A stretch of 64,000 bases of DNA, from NCBI GenBank assembly GCA_964544145.1, contig CAZJAT010000007.1, positions 12,224 to 76,223 of the forward strand, written 5' to 3'. The number at the start of each line of letters is the position of its first letter. Position 1 is the stretch's first letter. Source of the DNA: CAZJAT01 sp964544145. Its GTDB lineage: Bacteria; Hydrothermota; 32-111. The position numbers and the translations under genes were made by a program. Below the pieces are notes generated by a model. It saw only the letters and a program-made list of their open reading frames with translations, was not told where the DNA came from and made no database searches. Shown here one piece after another: positions 25,323 to 34,067 of this stretch.

Positions 25323-26225
25323 TTACCTGTGTTCTTCCCTTTCCTTGGCTTTACTATACACTTCTTTCAATTTGCTTATTGATGTATGTGTATAAATCTG
25401 CGTTGTTGCTATGGATGAATGACCAAGCAATTCCTGTACAACTCTAATATCTGCTCCATGATCAACCATATACGTGGCAAATGAATGTCTTATTGAATGT
25501 GGAGTCATATGTGCACTTACAGCAGCCCTATTGACAATTTTACCTATAATGCTGCGTAAATCCCTATTGGAAAGACGTTTGCCCCTAACAGATAACAGCA
25601 GGGCATTATCATCCAATATGCGGATTTTCTCCCTCTCAGCCATATATCTCTTAAAACATTCCAGGGATATACTGTTAAATGGTATGATTCTCTGCTTATT
25701 TCCCTTACCTTTTCTTACTGTAATAATCATCTTCAATATATCCATATCCCTGAGATCTGCACTGATAAGTTCATTTGATCTCATTCCTGTTGCATATAGC
25801 ATTTCAAATATAAATCTGTCTCTTATATTTATATACCCCTTATCCGGAAATGTTGCAATTATATGTTCCATTATATTATCACTGATGAATGATGGCAGTT
25901 TTCTCTCAAATGTCGGTGTTTTTATTAGTATCATCGGATTAAACACAATGATTTCTTCCTTCATCAGGTATTTGAAAAATGATTTCAATGTGCCAACCTT
26001 CCTTGCAATACTTCTTCGTTTGATATTTTCATCCGAAAGATATGCTATAAAACTGCTTATATGGTATTTTTTAATTACCATTATATCATCTATTCCCATA
26101 TTGATTAGGTATTGATTAAATTGCATAAGGTCTGTTCTGTAAGCTTTTACTGTCTGAGCGGAATAGGAGAGATTATAGTCAATATATGTAATAAAATTTT
26201 CAATTGCATTCTTTACTGTTTTCAA
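25323..26225 (-). CDS. xerC: Tyrosine recombinase XerC/XerD
   Basis: The 300-residue enzyme has the SAM-like N-terminal domain and a complete catalytic set: Arg149, Lys174, His243, Arg246, His269 and Tyr278. Length and sequence fit the chromosome-dimer resolution recombinases rather than phage integrases. A single gene in this window could be XerC, XerD or a one-recombinase XerH/XerA-type system; I cannot distinguish them. It is the last gene of the long unit starting at 45404 and is followed by a promoter rather than a terminator. Confidence 0.88.
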   Translation of the reverse strand: MKTVKNAIENFITYIDYNLSYSAQTVKAYRTDLMQFNQYLINMGIDDIMVIKKYHISSFIAYLSDENIKRRSIARKVGTLKSFFKYLMKEEIIVFNPMILIKTPTFERKLPSFISDNIMEHIIATFPDKGYINIRDRFIFEMLYATGMRSNELISADLRDMDILKMIITVRKGKGNKQRIIPFNSISLECFKRYMAEREKIRILDDNALLLSVRGKRLSNRDLRSIIGKIVNRAAVSAHMTPHSIRHSFATYMVDHGADIRVVQELLGHSSIATTQIYTHTSISKLKEVYSKAKEREEHR

Positions 26226-27118
26226 AATTCTTCTGATTTTTCAATCATATCCTGAGATATCTTAATCTTATACTGTTTAATTATCTTTGAAGAATATTTA
26301 AAGGAAAGACCGCCTGCAGGCTTCATTCCAATGTCACTGCATTTTTCTCCATTCTTCAGTCTCAATGCAAGATTGCCCGCCTCATATCCCGCATTATATA
26401 CATCAAACACGAATGTACCCATTATACCCTGCTTTTCATAATGCTCACCTATCGTAATAAGCGGGATTGCTTCCTTTTTGGATTCATTCAGTAATACATT
26501 GAAATTGTCTCTATTGAGAAAAAACTGATCCTCAAAGAAAAGAATTAATTCACAACCGGATGCTTTTAACAGCTTGATTGACATTTTAATATCATCCTTG
26601 CTGTTAATATTACCTAATTCCATCTGCAGACCTATGCTGTCAGCTGCTGTTTTCATGTTTTTTGCTTTGTCAATGGAATGCTCCATATTGAATATCAGAC
26701 CTGCTTTTCGAATTTCTGAAAATGTTTTTTTTATGTAAAAAGCCAGGGAATCAGCTCCACCGCCTGCTGTTACACCGCATAAATTACTTTTTTTCATTAT
26801 ATCTGGTGAGATATTATTCGAGAGTCCCAATATCAGGGGTATATTATTAACATAAGGTGCAATGCTGTTAATTGCCTCATCACCGATCAACAAAACTGCC
26901 AGGGGTTTTTCCACTGTAATCTTTCCAACTACAGATGTTATTACTTCAATATCATTCATATCAAATACGAGAAAATCCATACGGGCCCTGTTCTTGAAAT
27001 ATTCTGCAAAATCACCGTATTTCTCATTATTTCCTGAATATACAATAAATACAGTCTGTGACATGATAATAAAAGGAATAATTATTGATATTATTGAAAT
27101 AACAAATTTCCTATTCAT
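26222..27118 (-). CDS. ABC transporter substrate-binding-like protein (TrpX/ABC_sub_bind family)
   Basis: Signal peptide (1-21), then a two-lobe periplasmic-binding fold of about 277 residues. It resembles the ABC_sub_bind family, in which Pro-Leu-Ile-Leu-Gly-Leu-Ser-Asn and later Pro-Leu-Ile-Thr-Ile-Gly-Glu occupy the ligand cleft and Ala-Gly-Tyr-Glu-Ala-Gly-Asn-Leu-Ala closes the C-terminal lobe. No permease or ATPase gene is adjacent, so it may be an orphan or act as a sensor. There is no lipobox Cys. It overlaps both neighbours by 4 bases. Confidence 0.75.
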   Translation of the reverse strand: MNRKFVISIISIIIPFIIMSQTVFIVYSGNNEKYGDFAEYFKNRARMDFLVFDMNDIEVITSVVGKITVEKPLAVLLIGDEAINSIAPYVNNIPLILGLSNNISPDIMKKSNLCGVTAGGGADSLAFYIKKTFSEIRKAGLIFNMEHSIDKAKNMKTAADSIGLQMELGNINSKDDIKMSIKLLKASGCELILFFEDQFFLNRDNFNVLLNESKKEAIPLITIGEHYEKQGIMGTFVFDVYNAGYEAGNLALRLKNGEKCSDIGMKPAGGLSFKYSSKIIKQYKIKISQDMIEKSEEF

Positions 27119-28371
27119 TTCTTTAAACCCCGATATGCAATGTCTTTTCTGAAAAAAGATTTATCTATTTTTATTGATTTAATATTAGTATAAACCCTGT
27201 TAATGGCTTTATCAAGTGTTTTATCCTTTGAAGTGATTGCAAGGATACGGCCGCCATCAGAAATAATAGTACCTGCTTTCCTGCTGCCAGCATGAAATAT
27301 GTATGATTGGTCATCAATGTAGCCGATATTTATTTGCATGCCTTTTTCATATTTATCCGGATATCCAGAAGCAGCTATAACAACTGTAACTGCATATTTA
27401 TTTTCAAATCTGCATTCATTTATTGTCAAATTATGGTGTGCTACTTGATTCATTATATCATATAAACTTGATTCCATAATAAAAAGTAATGATTGTGTTT
27501 CAGGGTCTCCGAATCTCGCATTAAATTCAATAACTGATATATTGTCTCCTTGCTTTATAAGCCCAGCATAGAGTAAACCTCTAAATGGATTCCCATCATC
27601 CCGCATACCCTTTAATACAGGATGTACAATATTATTCATTATATTTGATATATCTTTACTGCTTAATTTATTATAAGGAGCGAATGATCCCATTCCTCCG
27701 GTATTGCCTCCAAGATCATTATCCAGTGCACATTTATAATCTTGTGCAGGCAGCATGGGAACAGCATTTTTCCCATCAGTGAAAATGAATAATGATATTT
27801 CTTCTCCTATCAGGAAATCTTCAATGATTATCTTCTCAGCCGCATCCCCGAATCGATTCAATGTAAACAAATCTTCCCTCACCAGAATCAGATCATTTTC
27901 ACATTTAATGATAAAAGCGCCTTTCCCGGCCGCAAGACCTGAAACTTTTATCACATAAGGGAACACTCTGTATTTTGTTTCTGCATCAAATTGTTCTCTG
28001 CTCTCAGTGATTACTGCCTTTGCTGTATTTACATTGTATCGCTCCATTAAATCCTTTGCATAGGATTTATCCGTCTCAATTCTTGCTGCAGCACGGCCTG
28101 GGCCGAATACCCTGATGCCATTATCTTCAAGTATATCTGCAAAACCATCTGCCAAATACTGTTCAGGGCCTATAACAACAAGGTCAATATGCTCTTTTCT
28201 GCAAAAATCTGCAATAGCATGCACACTGTTTTCATGTATATCTGCCTGTCTGCTTTCTGTTAATATTCCCGGATTACCCGGATAAACAAACACATCAATA
28301 CCTTCGTGTTTCAATTTATATGCAATTGCATGTTCGCGTCCGCCTTTACCGAGTATCAGTACTTTACTCAT
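27115..28371 (-). CDS. purD: Phosphoribosylamine-glycine ligase
   Basis: It makes glycinamide ribonucleotide, the second step of purine synthesis. At 418 residues it has the N-terminal Gly-Lys-Gly-Gly-Arg-Glu-His-Ala (8-15), Val-Ile-Gly-Pro-Glu, the ATP-grasp core (Lys-Ser-Tyr-Ala-Lys, Gly-Leu-Ala-Ala-Gly-Lys-Gly), Asn-Thr-Gly-Gly-Met-Gly and Asn-Ala-Arg-Phe-Gly-Asp-Pro-Glu. All are canonical. purM is in the same unit at 34068, but no other pur genes are present. It overlaps the AMMECR1 gene by 8 bases. Confidence 0.94.
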   Translation of the reverse strand: MSKVLILGKGGREHAIAYKLKHEGIDVFVYPGNPGILTESRQADIHENSVHAIADFCRKEHIDLVVIGPEQYLADGFADILEDNGIRVFGPGRAAARIETDKSYAKDLMERYNVNTAKAVITESREQFDAETKYRVFPYVIKVSGLAAGKGAFIIKCENDLILVREDLFTLNRFGDAAEKIIIEDFLIGEEISLFIFTDGKNAVPMLPAQDYKCALDNDLGGNTGGMGSFAPYNKLSSKDISNIMNNIVHPVLKGMRDDGNPFRGLLYAGLIKQGDNISVIEFNARFGDPETQSLLFIMESSLYDIMNQVAHHNLTINECRFENKYAVTVVIAASGYPDKYEKGMQINIGYIDDQSYIFHAGSRKAGTIISDGGRILAITSKDKTLDKAINRVYTNIKSIKIDKSFFRKDIAYRGLKK

Positions 28372-28915
28372 AATAATCTTCCTTTATAATGTCAGCTGAA
28401 AAGATAAATATTTCTGTTTCATCATCATTGTAACATTGCTTATTCATACCGGCTTTCATACATACAGACATGAGAAATTCTTTCCTGTTATAGCCCCATT
28501 CATCTGCTACCTGGGGAAGCAGTAAGCCTGAATGATAACCTCTCTTTACAAATAATCCGTGCACACCCACCTGTATCTCTTCTATGTTATTTATAGATTT
28601 CAATGGCGACATTACGGAAATTTCAATATCAATGAGCTTAAATTCATTGGTATTCAAAGCCGGAAATCTTGGATCATTAAAAGCAGCCTCAGCAGCCATT
28701 TCATATACAGCAATATAGAGAGGTTTGTATCCCTGAATATATCCTATACAGCCTCTGAGATTTCCATCAATTTTCAATGTTACAAATACTCCCAGTTTTT
28801 CATTGAGAATTTCCTCAGCTGGTTTTCTAGGCATATATTCATAATCTTCAAGTCTTGATTTAATACTCTCTCTGGCAATTTCAATAAGGAATTCTTTATT
28901 CTTTCTGTTAAACAT
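28364..28915 (-). CDS. amrA: AmmeMemoRadiSam system protein A (AMMECR1 domain)
   Basis: The 183-residue protein is an AMMECR1 domain: Val-Thr-Leu-Lys-Ile-Asp-Gly-x-Leu-Arg-Gly-Cys-Ile-Gly-Tyr (about 50-64), then Ala-Ala-Phe-Asn-Asp-Pro-Arg-Phe-Pro (about 80-88) and Gly-x-Leu-Leu-Pro-Gln-Val-Ala. These are the conserved family blocks. The biochemical role is unknown; the family usually travels with a Memo-like protein and a radical SAM enzyme. Here only the Memo partner is present (8-base overlap). Confidence 0.9.
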   Translation of the reverse strand: MFNRKNKEFLIEIARESIKSRLEDYEYMPRKPAEEILNEKLGVFVTLKIDGNLRGCIGYIQGYKPLYIAVYEMAAEAAFNDPRFPALNTNEFKLIDIEISVMSPLKSINNIEEIQVGVHGLFVKRGYHSGLLLPQVADEWGYNRKEFLMSVCMKAGMNKQCYNDDETEIFIFSADIIKEDYYE

Positions 28916-29720
28916 TCTTCACCCCTGCAAATGCCGCATATCCCACTGAATATCCGTCATATTCACCGCTTATTTGAGAACTGTTTGATTTATTCAGCAA
29001 TACATTGCTGATATTGAAATGCTGATTTATTCTCAATACTGTTGATATACATCCTGTACCGCAGCAGGAACTTGTCTTCACGGCAAAATCATTGAATGAT
29101 GCATAATCATCATTAAGTATGTGCTTAATTGTAATATTATCCTTCTCAATAGCATCATTATAATCATATCCATGATACATATCGGAAGAAGCAATTATAA
29201 GAGTCCTGTTGTCCATCTTTTCAATAAGCTTTTCTGCGAGAGAATTAACTGATGCAAGACTCTGATCTCCCATTATTATAGGTACAATCTTCATTTTGCT
29301 CCCGCACACATACTGTATAAAAGGTATCTGTACTTCAATGGAATGTTCTTCCATATGCAGACTTTCATCATACATAATTATCCCATCTATAAGGCTGTCA
29401 GAGAATTCTCTGTCAATATCAATATTGCCTAAGGGTGTTTTCCATTGTTCGGATTCTGAAAGAATCATATGCTCAGCATGGAAATAATGAGACGGGCCTA
29501 TAATAATAATCCTGTCATAATTGTGATAATTGAGAGATTTGTAGAAATATGATGCAGAATACCCTGAATATATTATCCCCGCATGGGGGACAATCCCTGT
29601 AGCTATAGAATCATTATTGATTACAGAAGTTTTTCTAAAAATGGATTCCAGCAAATCGGTTAATTCTTTCCTTTTCTGAGGATAAAACCGCCCCGCCTGA
29701 TATGAGTCACGTATCTTCAT
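28908..29720 (-). CDS. amrB: AmmeMemoRadiSam system protein B (Memo-like)
   Basis: A 270-residue Memo-family protein, a fold related to extradiol dioxygenases. Visible blocks are Ala-Gly-Arg-Phe-Tyr-Pro (10-15), Pro-His-Ala-Gly-Ile-Ile-Tyr-Ser-Gly (45-53), Ile-Gly-Pro-Ser-His-Tyr, Glu-His-Ser-Ile-Glu-Val-Gln, Ser-Ser-Asp-Met-Tyr-His and Cys-Cys-Gly-Thr-Gly-Cys. The His residues match the putative metal site. Its conserved neighbour is the AMMECR1 gene downstream. No enzymatic activity can be assigned. Confidence 0.9.
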   Translation of the reverse strand: MKIRDSYQAGRFYPQKRKELTDLLESIFRKTSVINNDSIATGIVPHAGIIYSGYSASYFYKSLNYHNYDRIIIIGPSHYFHAEHMILSESEQWKTPLGNIDIDREFSDSLIDGIIMYDESLHMEEHSIEVQIPFIQYVCGSKMKIVPIIMGDQSLASVNSLAEKLIEKMDNRTLIIASSDMYHGYDYNDAIEKDNITIKHILNDDYASFNDFAVKTSSCCGTGCISTVLRINQHFNISNVLLNKSNSSQISGEYDGYSVGYAAFAGVKNV

Positions 29721-29728
29721 TGAACACC

Positions 29729-30598
29729 CTATTGAATATACGGTGTTATTGAATGTTCCACCATTTTTCTGTGCTGCACACTTAATTCAGCCAAAGGCAT
29801 CCTTAATATTCCAGAATCCAGTTTCATTTTTTTCATTGCATATTTAAGCGGAATTGGATTTGTTTCCAAAAAAAGTGCCCTTGACAGCGGGTATAGCATT
29901 CTGTGCATATTTGCAGCCTCTTCATTTTCATGAGAATAAAACAATTCAAATAGTGACTGCATCTCTTTCGGGGCAACATTGGATATAGTGGAAATTACCC
30001 CGCTAGCTCCGGCACTCATGAGCGGAAGCGTGATACTGTCTTCACCTGACATGATAGTAAAACCTTTTTTTGCTTTTATCCTGATTTCCGTTGTCTGATT
30101 GATTGAACCGCTTGCCTCTTTAATGCCTATAATATTCTTTATTCTGGATAATTCAGCAACTGTGTCAGGATGTATGGATACACCTGTTCTTGATGGCACA
30201 TTATATATAATAATATTCATCTGAGTTTCTTTGGCAACCATTTTGAAGTGTTTAAGCAATCCTGACTGAGAAGGCTTATTATAATATGGAGTTATAACCA
30301 GCGCAAAATCAGCGCCTATCTTTTTTGCCTGAGCTGTTCTTCTTATTGTTGTTTCCGTATTATTTGTTCCTGTTCCGGCTACTGCATATGCCTTACCCTT
30401 TGATTTTACAGCTATTGTGATTACTTTGTATAATTCATCCTCAGTCAAGGCAGGAGCTTCTCCTGTTGTTCCGCATGTTAAGATTCCTGATACACCGGCA
30501 TCAAGCTGTCTCTTGATCTGTTTTTTGTATAGCGAATAATCTATATTCCTATTTCTTTTAAATGGTGTTATCAAAGCCGTACAGCATCCATTAAGCAT
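29729..30598 (-). CDS. dapA: 4-hydroxy-tetrahydrodipicolinate synthase
   Basis: It condenses pyruvate with aspartate semialdehyde in lysine and diaminopimelate synthesis. The 289-residue barrel has Thr-Pro-Phe near the N-terminus, Gly-Thr-Thr-Gly-Glu (43-47), Tyr-Tyr-Asn-Lys-Pro (105-109), catalytic Tyr132 (Tyr-Asn-Val-Pro-x-Arg-Thr) and Schiff-base Lys160 (Gly-Ile-Lys-Glu-Ala-Ser-Gly). Other DHDPS-like aldolases share much of this, but Gly-Thr-Thr-Gly-Glu and the Arg in Ser-Arg-Thr favour true DapA. No other dap gene is nearby. Confidence 0.92.
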   Translation of the reverse strand: MLNGCCTALITPFKRNRNIDYSLYKKQIKRQLDAGVSGILTCGTTGEAPALTEDELYKVITIAVKSKGKAYAVAGTGTNNTETTIRRTAQAKKIGADFALVITPYYNKPSQSGLLKHFKMVAKETQMNIIIYNVPSRTGVSIHPDTVAELSRIKNIIGIKEASGSINQTTEIRIKAKKGFTIMSGEDSITLPLMSAGASGVISTISNVAPKEMQSLFELFYSHENEEAANMHRMLYPLSRALFLETNPIPLKYAMKKMKLDSGILRMPLAELSVQHRKMVEHSITPYIQ

Positions 30599-30606
30599 AG
30601 AGCCTC

Positions 30607-31263
30607 CTATTTTACATACATGTCTTCCATTTCAAGACCGGTATTGATTTTCACATTTGAATAAAAAACATCCTCAGCTACAGTATTCTCCTCATAATGT
30701 ATGAATCCTAGAATATGACCTTCCTCATTAAAAAAGATCCTCAGCTCATCAAAATTATACTTATCAAAAGGTATGCCTGTAACATGCAGTTCAACAGCAT
30801 CATTCCCCTTGTATTTGACATCACTGATCTCGTATTCAGTCAGATCTTCCGCAATAATGGCTTTGAGCCGTTCTATTACATGGAACCAGTCTGAATCAGC
30901 TATTGTTACACCCCTTATATTCTGAACAAGTGAATTACTTAATGGCAGAGTAAGTTTCACTGCTCCAAGGATTCCGCCTCTCCTGCCTGTAACTTTTTTT
31001 GTTTCATAATCATAGTATGCTCTATCACCCTTTCTGTCTCCCTCTACACTCTCCATCCTGATATATTTGGGTTTCATGAATTTATAATCCCATTTAATAT
31101 TTGTTGATTTATTTCCCTTTGCCGTGAAGATCTGAATATAGCATGTATAATCCTCAACACCTTCATGATAGGCTTTTACATTTGTGCATAATTCATCAAT
31201 TGTCGGAGCCCCATATAACAGGACAGATAATAATACAGTTAATATTAAAATAATCCTTTTCAT
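30607..31263 (-). CDS. Exported LolA-like/outer-membrane lipoprotein-sorting protein
   Basis: Signal peptide (1-18), then about 200 residues that fit the LolA/LolB-like open-barrel superfamily: Asp-Tyr-Thr-Cys-Tyr-Ile-Gln-Ile early, Met-Lys-Pro-Lys-Tyr-Ile-Arg-Met-Glu in the middle, then repeating two-strand hairpins. Many such proteins are annotated only as outer-membrane lipoprotein carriers or DUF1571. True LolA function is not provable here. It overlaps lon by 4 bases and lies 8 bases upstream of dapA in the direction of transcription. Confidence 0.7.
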   Translation of the reverse strand: MKRIILILTVLLSVLLYGAPTIDELCTNVKAYHEGVEDYTCYIQIFTAKGNKSTNIKWDYKFMKPKYIRMESVEGDRKGDRAYYDYETKKVTGRRGGILGAVKLTLPLSNSLVQNIRGVTIADSDWFHVIERLKAIIAEDLTEYEISDVKYKGNDAVELHVTGIPFDKYNFDELRIFFNEEGHILGFIHYEENTVAEDVFYSNVKINTGLEMEDMYVK

Positions 31264-33620
31264 CCTCTCCTCCTTTTACTTTCTTTAAGTGCAATATCCA
31301 GAACAGCATCCAAAGTGCTTACAAAATGGAATTTTGTTCCTTTTTTCGTTGTTTTGGGTATATCATCCAAATCACGTTTATTCTGTTTTGGTAAAATAAT
31401 TTCATTTATTCCAGCCAGTTTAGCTCCAATAACCTTTTCTTTCACCCCTCCAATCGGCAACACCTTTCCTCTCAGTGAGATTTCACCTGTCATTGCTATA
31501 TCATGCCTGATAGGCACATCTGACAGGACTGATACAATAGCTGTTGCCATTGTTATTCCTGCAGAAGGTCCGTCTTTCGGTATTGCTCCCTCAGGCAGAT
31601 GAATATGAATATCATATTTTTCAAAACATTTAATATCAATATTGAATTTCCTGTAATTTGCCTTAATGTATGATAGAGCAGCCTTTGCCGATTCTTTCAT
31701 GACATCACCCAATTGTCCTGTCAGAATAAGATTACCCTTACCTGCCATTTTTATTGCTTCAACAAACAATATTTCCCCTCCCATAGGTGTCCATGCCATT
31801 CCTGTTGCAATACCAATCTTAGGCTTTTTTTCTGCTTTATCAGCAAAGAATTTCCTTTTACCCAGATATTTGGATACATTTCTTTTGCTGATTGTATAGG
31901 AAGATGCTGTTCTCTGCGTCACAATTTTTTTTGCAACCTTTCTGCATATATTTCCTATTGTCCTCTCAAGGTTTCTTACTCCCGCTTCCCATGTGTATCC
32001 GTCAATGATTTCCTTTAATCCGTCATCCTTGAATATTATTCTGCTCTTTGTCAGTCCATTCTCTTCTATCTGTCTAGGTACAAGATATTTTCTTCCAATA
32101 TGCATTTTATCTTCTATTGTATATCCGGGAAGTTCTATCACTTCCATACGGTCTCTCAATGCAGGAGGTATGGTATAGAGTACATTGGCAGTTGTTATAA
32201 ACATTATTTTGGACAGATCATAGGGTATTTCCAGATAATGATCATTAAAGGTATCATTCTGTTCCGGGTCAAGGACTTCAAGCAATGCAGATGAAGGATC
32301 ACCTCTGAAATCTGTGCCCACTTTATCAATCTCATCAAGCATAAATACCGGATTTGAATAATCGCTTTTTTTGAGTTCCTGAATTATTCTTCCGGGCAAT
32401 GCTCCCACATATGTTCTTCTGTGACCTCTTATCTCTGCCTCATCATGTATGCCGCCCAGTGAAATACGGACGAATTTTCTGTCTAATGCACGGGCAATTG
32501 ATTTACCTAATGAAGTCTTACCTACCCCGGGAGGTCCCACAAAACAGAGTATAGGCCCCTTTGAGTCATTTTTAAGTTTCTTGACAGCAAGATATTCGAG
32601 AATTCTTGTTTTTACCTTTTCCAGATCATAATGATCCTCATTAAGTATTTTACCTGCTCTCTTTATATCCATTTTATCATCTGAATAATTATTCCATGGT
32701 AAATCCAATATCCAATCAACATAATTCCGGGCTACATTATATTCAGGCATCATTGGATTCATCATCTCCAAACGCTCAATTTGTTTATTGAGAACATCAG
32801 AGGCCTCCTCTGATAGATGTTTGCTGTCCGCCTTTTCCTTTATTTCCTCAATCTCCTTTGATTTAGGATCATCCTCTCCCAGTTCTCTCCGAATTGCCTT
32901 TAATTGCTCGCGGAGAAAATATTTCTTCTGGTCTTCATTTATTTCCGTTGATACTGCAGATTTTATCTTCTCACCCACTTCAAGAATGGATATCTCCTTA
33001 TTGAGAATTTCTGATATGAATGTCATTCTTTCAATAGGATTTATCAATGTCAGTATCTTATATCTGTCTTCAACATCAATATTCAGATTTGATGCAATAA
33101 AATCAGCAAGTTTCCAGGGTTCTTCAATTGTTTTTATCAATGAAAGAACCTCATCGGGTAATTGCTGTGAATATTTAACATATTTTTTAAACATATCTGA
33201 GAGATTTCTGGACATTGCTTCTTCCTTGATGGAATCCTGTCTCATCTCCTCAATCGTTGTTATCTCAGCCAATGGGTAATTTTTTGATGATGCTCTCATT
33301 CTCTTTATCTTAGCTCTTTTAAGACCCTGCACAAGCACGCGTACACTCCCGTCAGGGAATCTGAGCATTTTCAGAATATTGGCAACTGTTCCGAATTCTT
33401 CTATTGCATTATCCTCTATAGTTTTCATATCCTGTGCATATGAATATCCGATAAAAACCATTTTATCTGATGACAGCACATCATCAATTAATTTAATATA
33501 CTGGGGCTCTATTACTGCAATGGGCAATATCAGAAGAGGGTATATGATTGTATCATTGCGAGGTAATACGGGCAGCATTTTCGGAATATCTATAATCTTA
33601 TTGTTTATCCTGTTTTCCAT
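31260..33620 (-). CDS. lon: ATP-dependent protease Lon
   Basis: Lon degrades misfolded and regulatory proteins. The 786-residue protein has the N-terminal LON substrate domain (Leu-Pro-Val-Leu-Pro region), an AAA+ domain with Walker A Gly-Pro-Pro-Gly-Val-Gly-Lys-Thr, and the C-terminal serine-lysine protease with Ser686 in Asp-Gly-Pro-Ser-Ala-Gly and Lys729, the same 43-residue spacing as in E. coli Lon. The small heat-shock protein gene directly upstream makes a protein-quality pair. An SD is visible 8 bases after the hsp20 stop. Confidence 0.95.
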   Translation of the reverse strand: MENRINNKIIDIPKMLPVLPRNDTIIYPLLILPIAVIEPQYIKLIDDVLSSDKMVFIGYSYAQDMKTIEDNAIEEFGTVANILKMLRFPDGSVRVLVQGLKRAKIKRMRASSKNYPLAEITTIEEMRQDSIKEEAMSRNLSDMFKKYVKYSQQLPDEVLSLIKTIEEPWKLADFIASNLNIDVEDRYKILTLINPIERMTFISEILNKEISILEVGEKIKSAVSTEINEDQKKYFLREQLKAIRRELGEDDPKSKEIEEIKEKADSKHLSEEASDVLNKQIERLEMMNPMMPEYNVARNYVDWILDLPWNNYSDDKMDIKRAGKILNEDHYDLEKVKTRILEYLAVKKLKNDSKGPILCFVGPPGVGKTSLGKSIARALDRKFVRISLGGIHDEAEIRGHRRTYVGALPGRIIQELKKSDYSNPVFMLDEIDKVGTDFRGDPSSALLEVLDPEQNDTFNDHYLEIPYDLSKIMFITTANVLYTIPPALRDRMEVIELPGYTIEDKMHIGRKYLVPRQIEENGLTKSRIIFKDDGLKEIIDGYTWEAGVRNLERTIGNICRKVAKKIVTQRTASSYTISKRNVSKYLGKRKFFADKAEKKPKIGIATGMAWTPMGGEILFVEAIKMAGKGNLILTGQLGDVMKESAKAALSYIKANYRKFNIDIKCFEKYDIHIHLPEGAIPKDGPSAGITMATAIVSVLSDVPIRHDIAMTGEISLRGKVLPIGGVKEKVIGAKLAGINEIILPKQNKRDLDDIPKTTKKGTKFHFVSTLDAVLDIALKESKRRRG

Positions 33621-33628
33621 ATTATCTC

Positions 33629-34057
33629 CTATTGGATTTCAATTCTTTTCATTATTTTCTGTTTCAAAGGCAATATTATTGTCAAAATACCTGATTCCAG
33701 AGACACATGCATACTATTGTATTCAATATTCCTTGGTATACGTATTCTTCTTTCAAATGGTCCATAATTAATTTCCATATGATAATAACTGACTTCTTTT
33801 TCCTTTGACTGCATTTTTCTTATTCCCCTGATAAATAAAATATCGTCTGAAGTGGAGATTGTGATTTCTTCTTTTTTCATACCCGGCAATTCTGCTTTTA
33901 TAATAAATTCATTGACTGTCCGGAATATATCAACAGGGGGATTATAATATGTATGTCTATACATTGATATCTTTGAGAATCCAACCATTTCATTCATAAA
34001 CATATCCAGTTCCTGTCTTGTTTTTTTTATTTCATCAAGAATATCATCATCTTTCAC
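33629..34057 (-). CDS. Small heat-shock protein (Hsp20 family)
   Basis: A 142-residue alpha-crystallin-domain chaperone that holds unfolded proteins. The alpha-crystallin domain (about residues 43-135) contains Ala-Glu-Leu-Pro-Gly-Met-Lys-Lys-Glu-Glu-Ile and the C-terminal Ser-Gly-Ile-Leu-Thr-Ile motif. The start is a GTG with a good SD (GGAGG) at 34065-34069; an in-frame ATG is not needed. It is cotranscribed with lon downstream (8-base gap). Confidence 0.9.
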   Translation of the reverse strand: MKDDDILDEIKKTRQELDMFMNEMVGFSKISMYRHTYYNPPVDIFRTVNEFIIKAELPGMKKEEITISTSDDILFIRGIRKMQSKEKEVSYYHMEINYGPFERRIRIPRNIEYNSMHVSLESGILTIILPLKQKIMKRIEIQ

Positions 34058-34067
34058 TTATCCTCCT

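Noticed and set aside
25474..26115. Long open frame on the plus strand opposite xerC
   Set aside because: The minus frame has all six catalytic residues of a tyrosine recombinase; the plus frame has no motif, no SD and no promoter, so it is a shadow.
32788..33279. Plus-strand open frame opposite lon
   Set aside because: Ser-rich and low complexity, typical of the reverse of a coding frame with biased codons; lon is certain.
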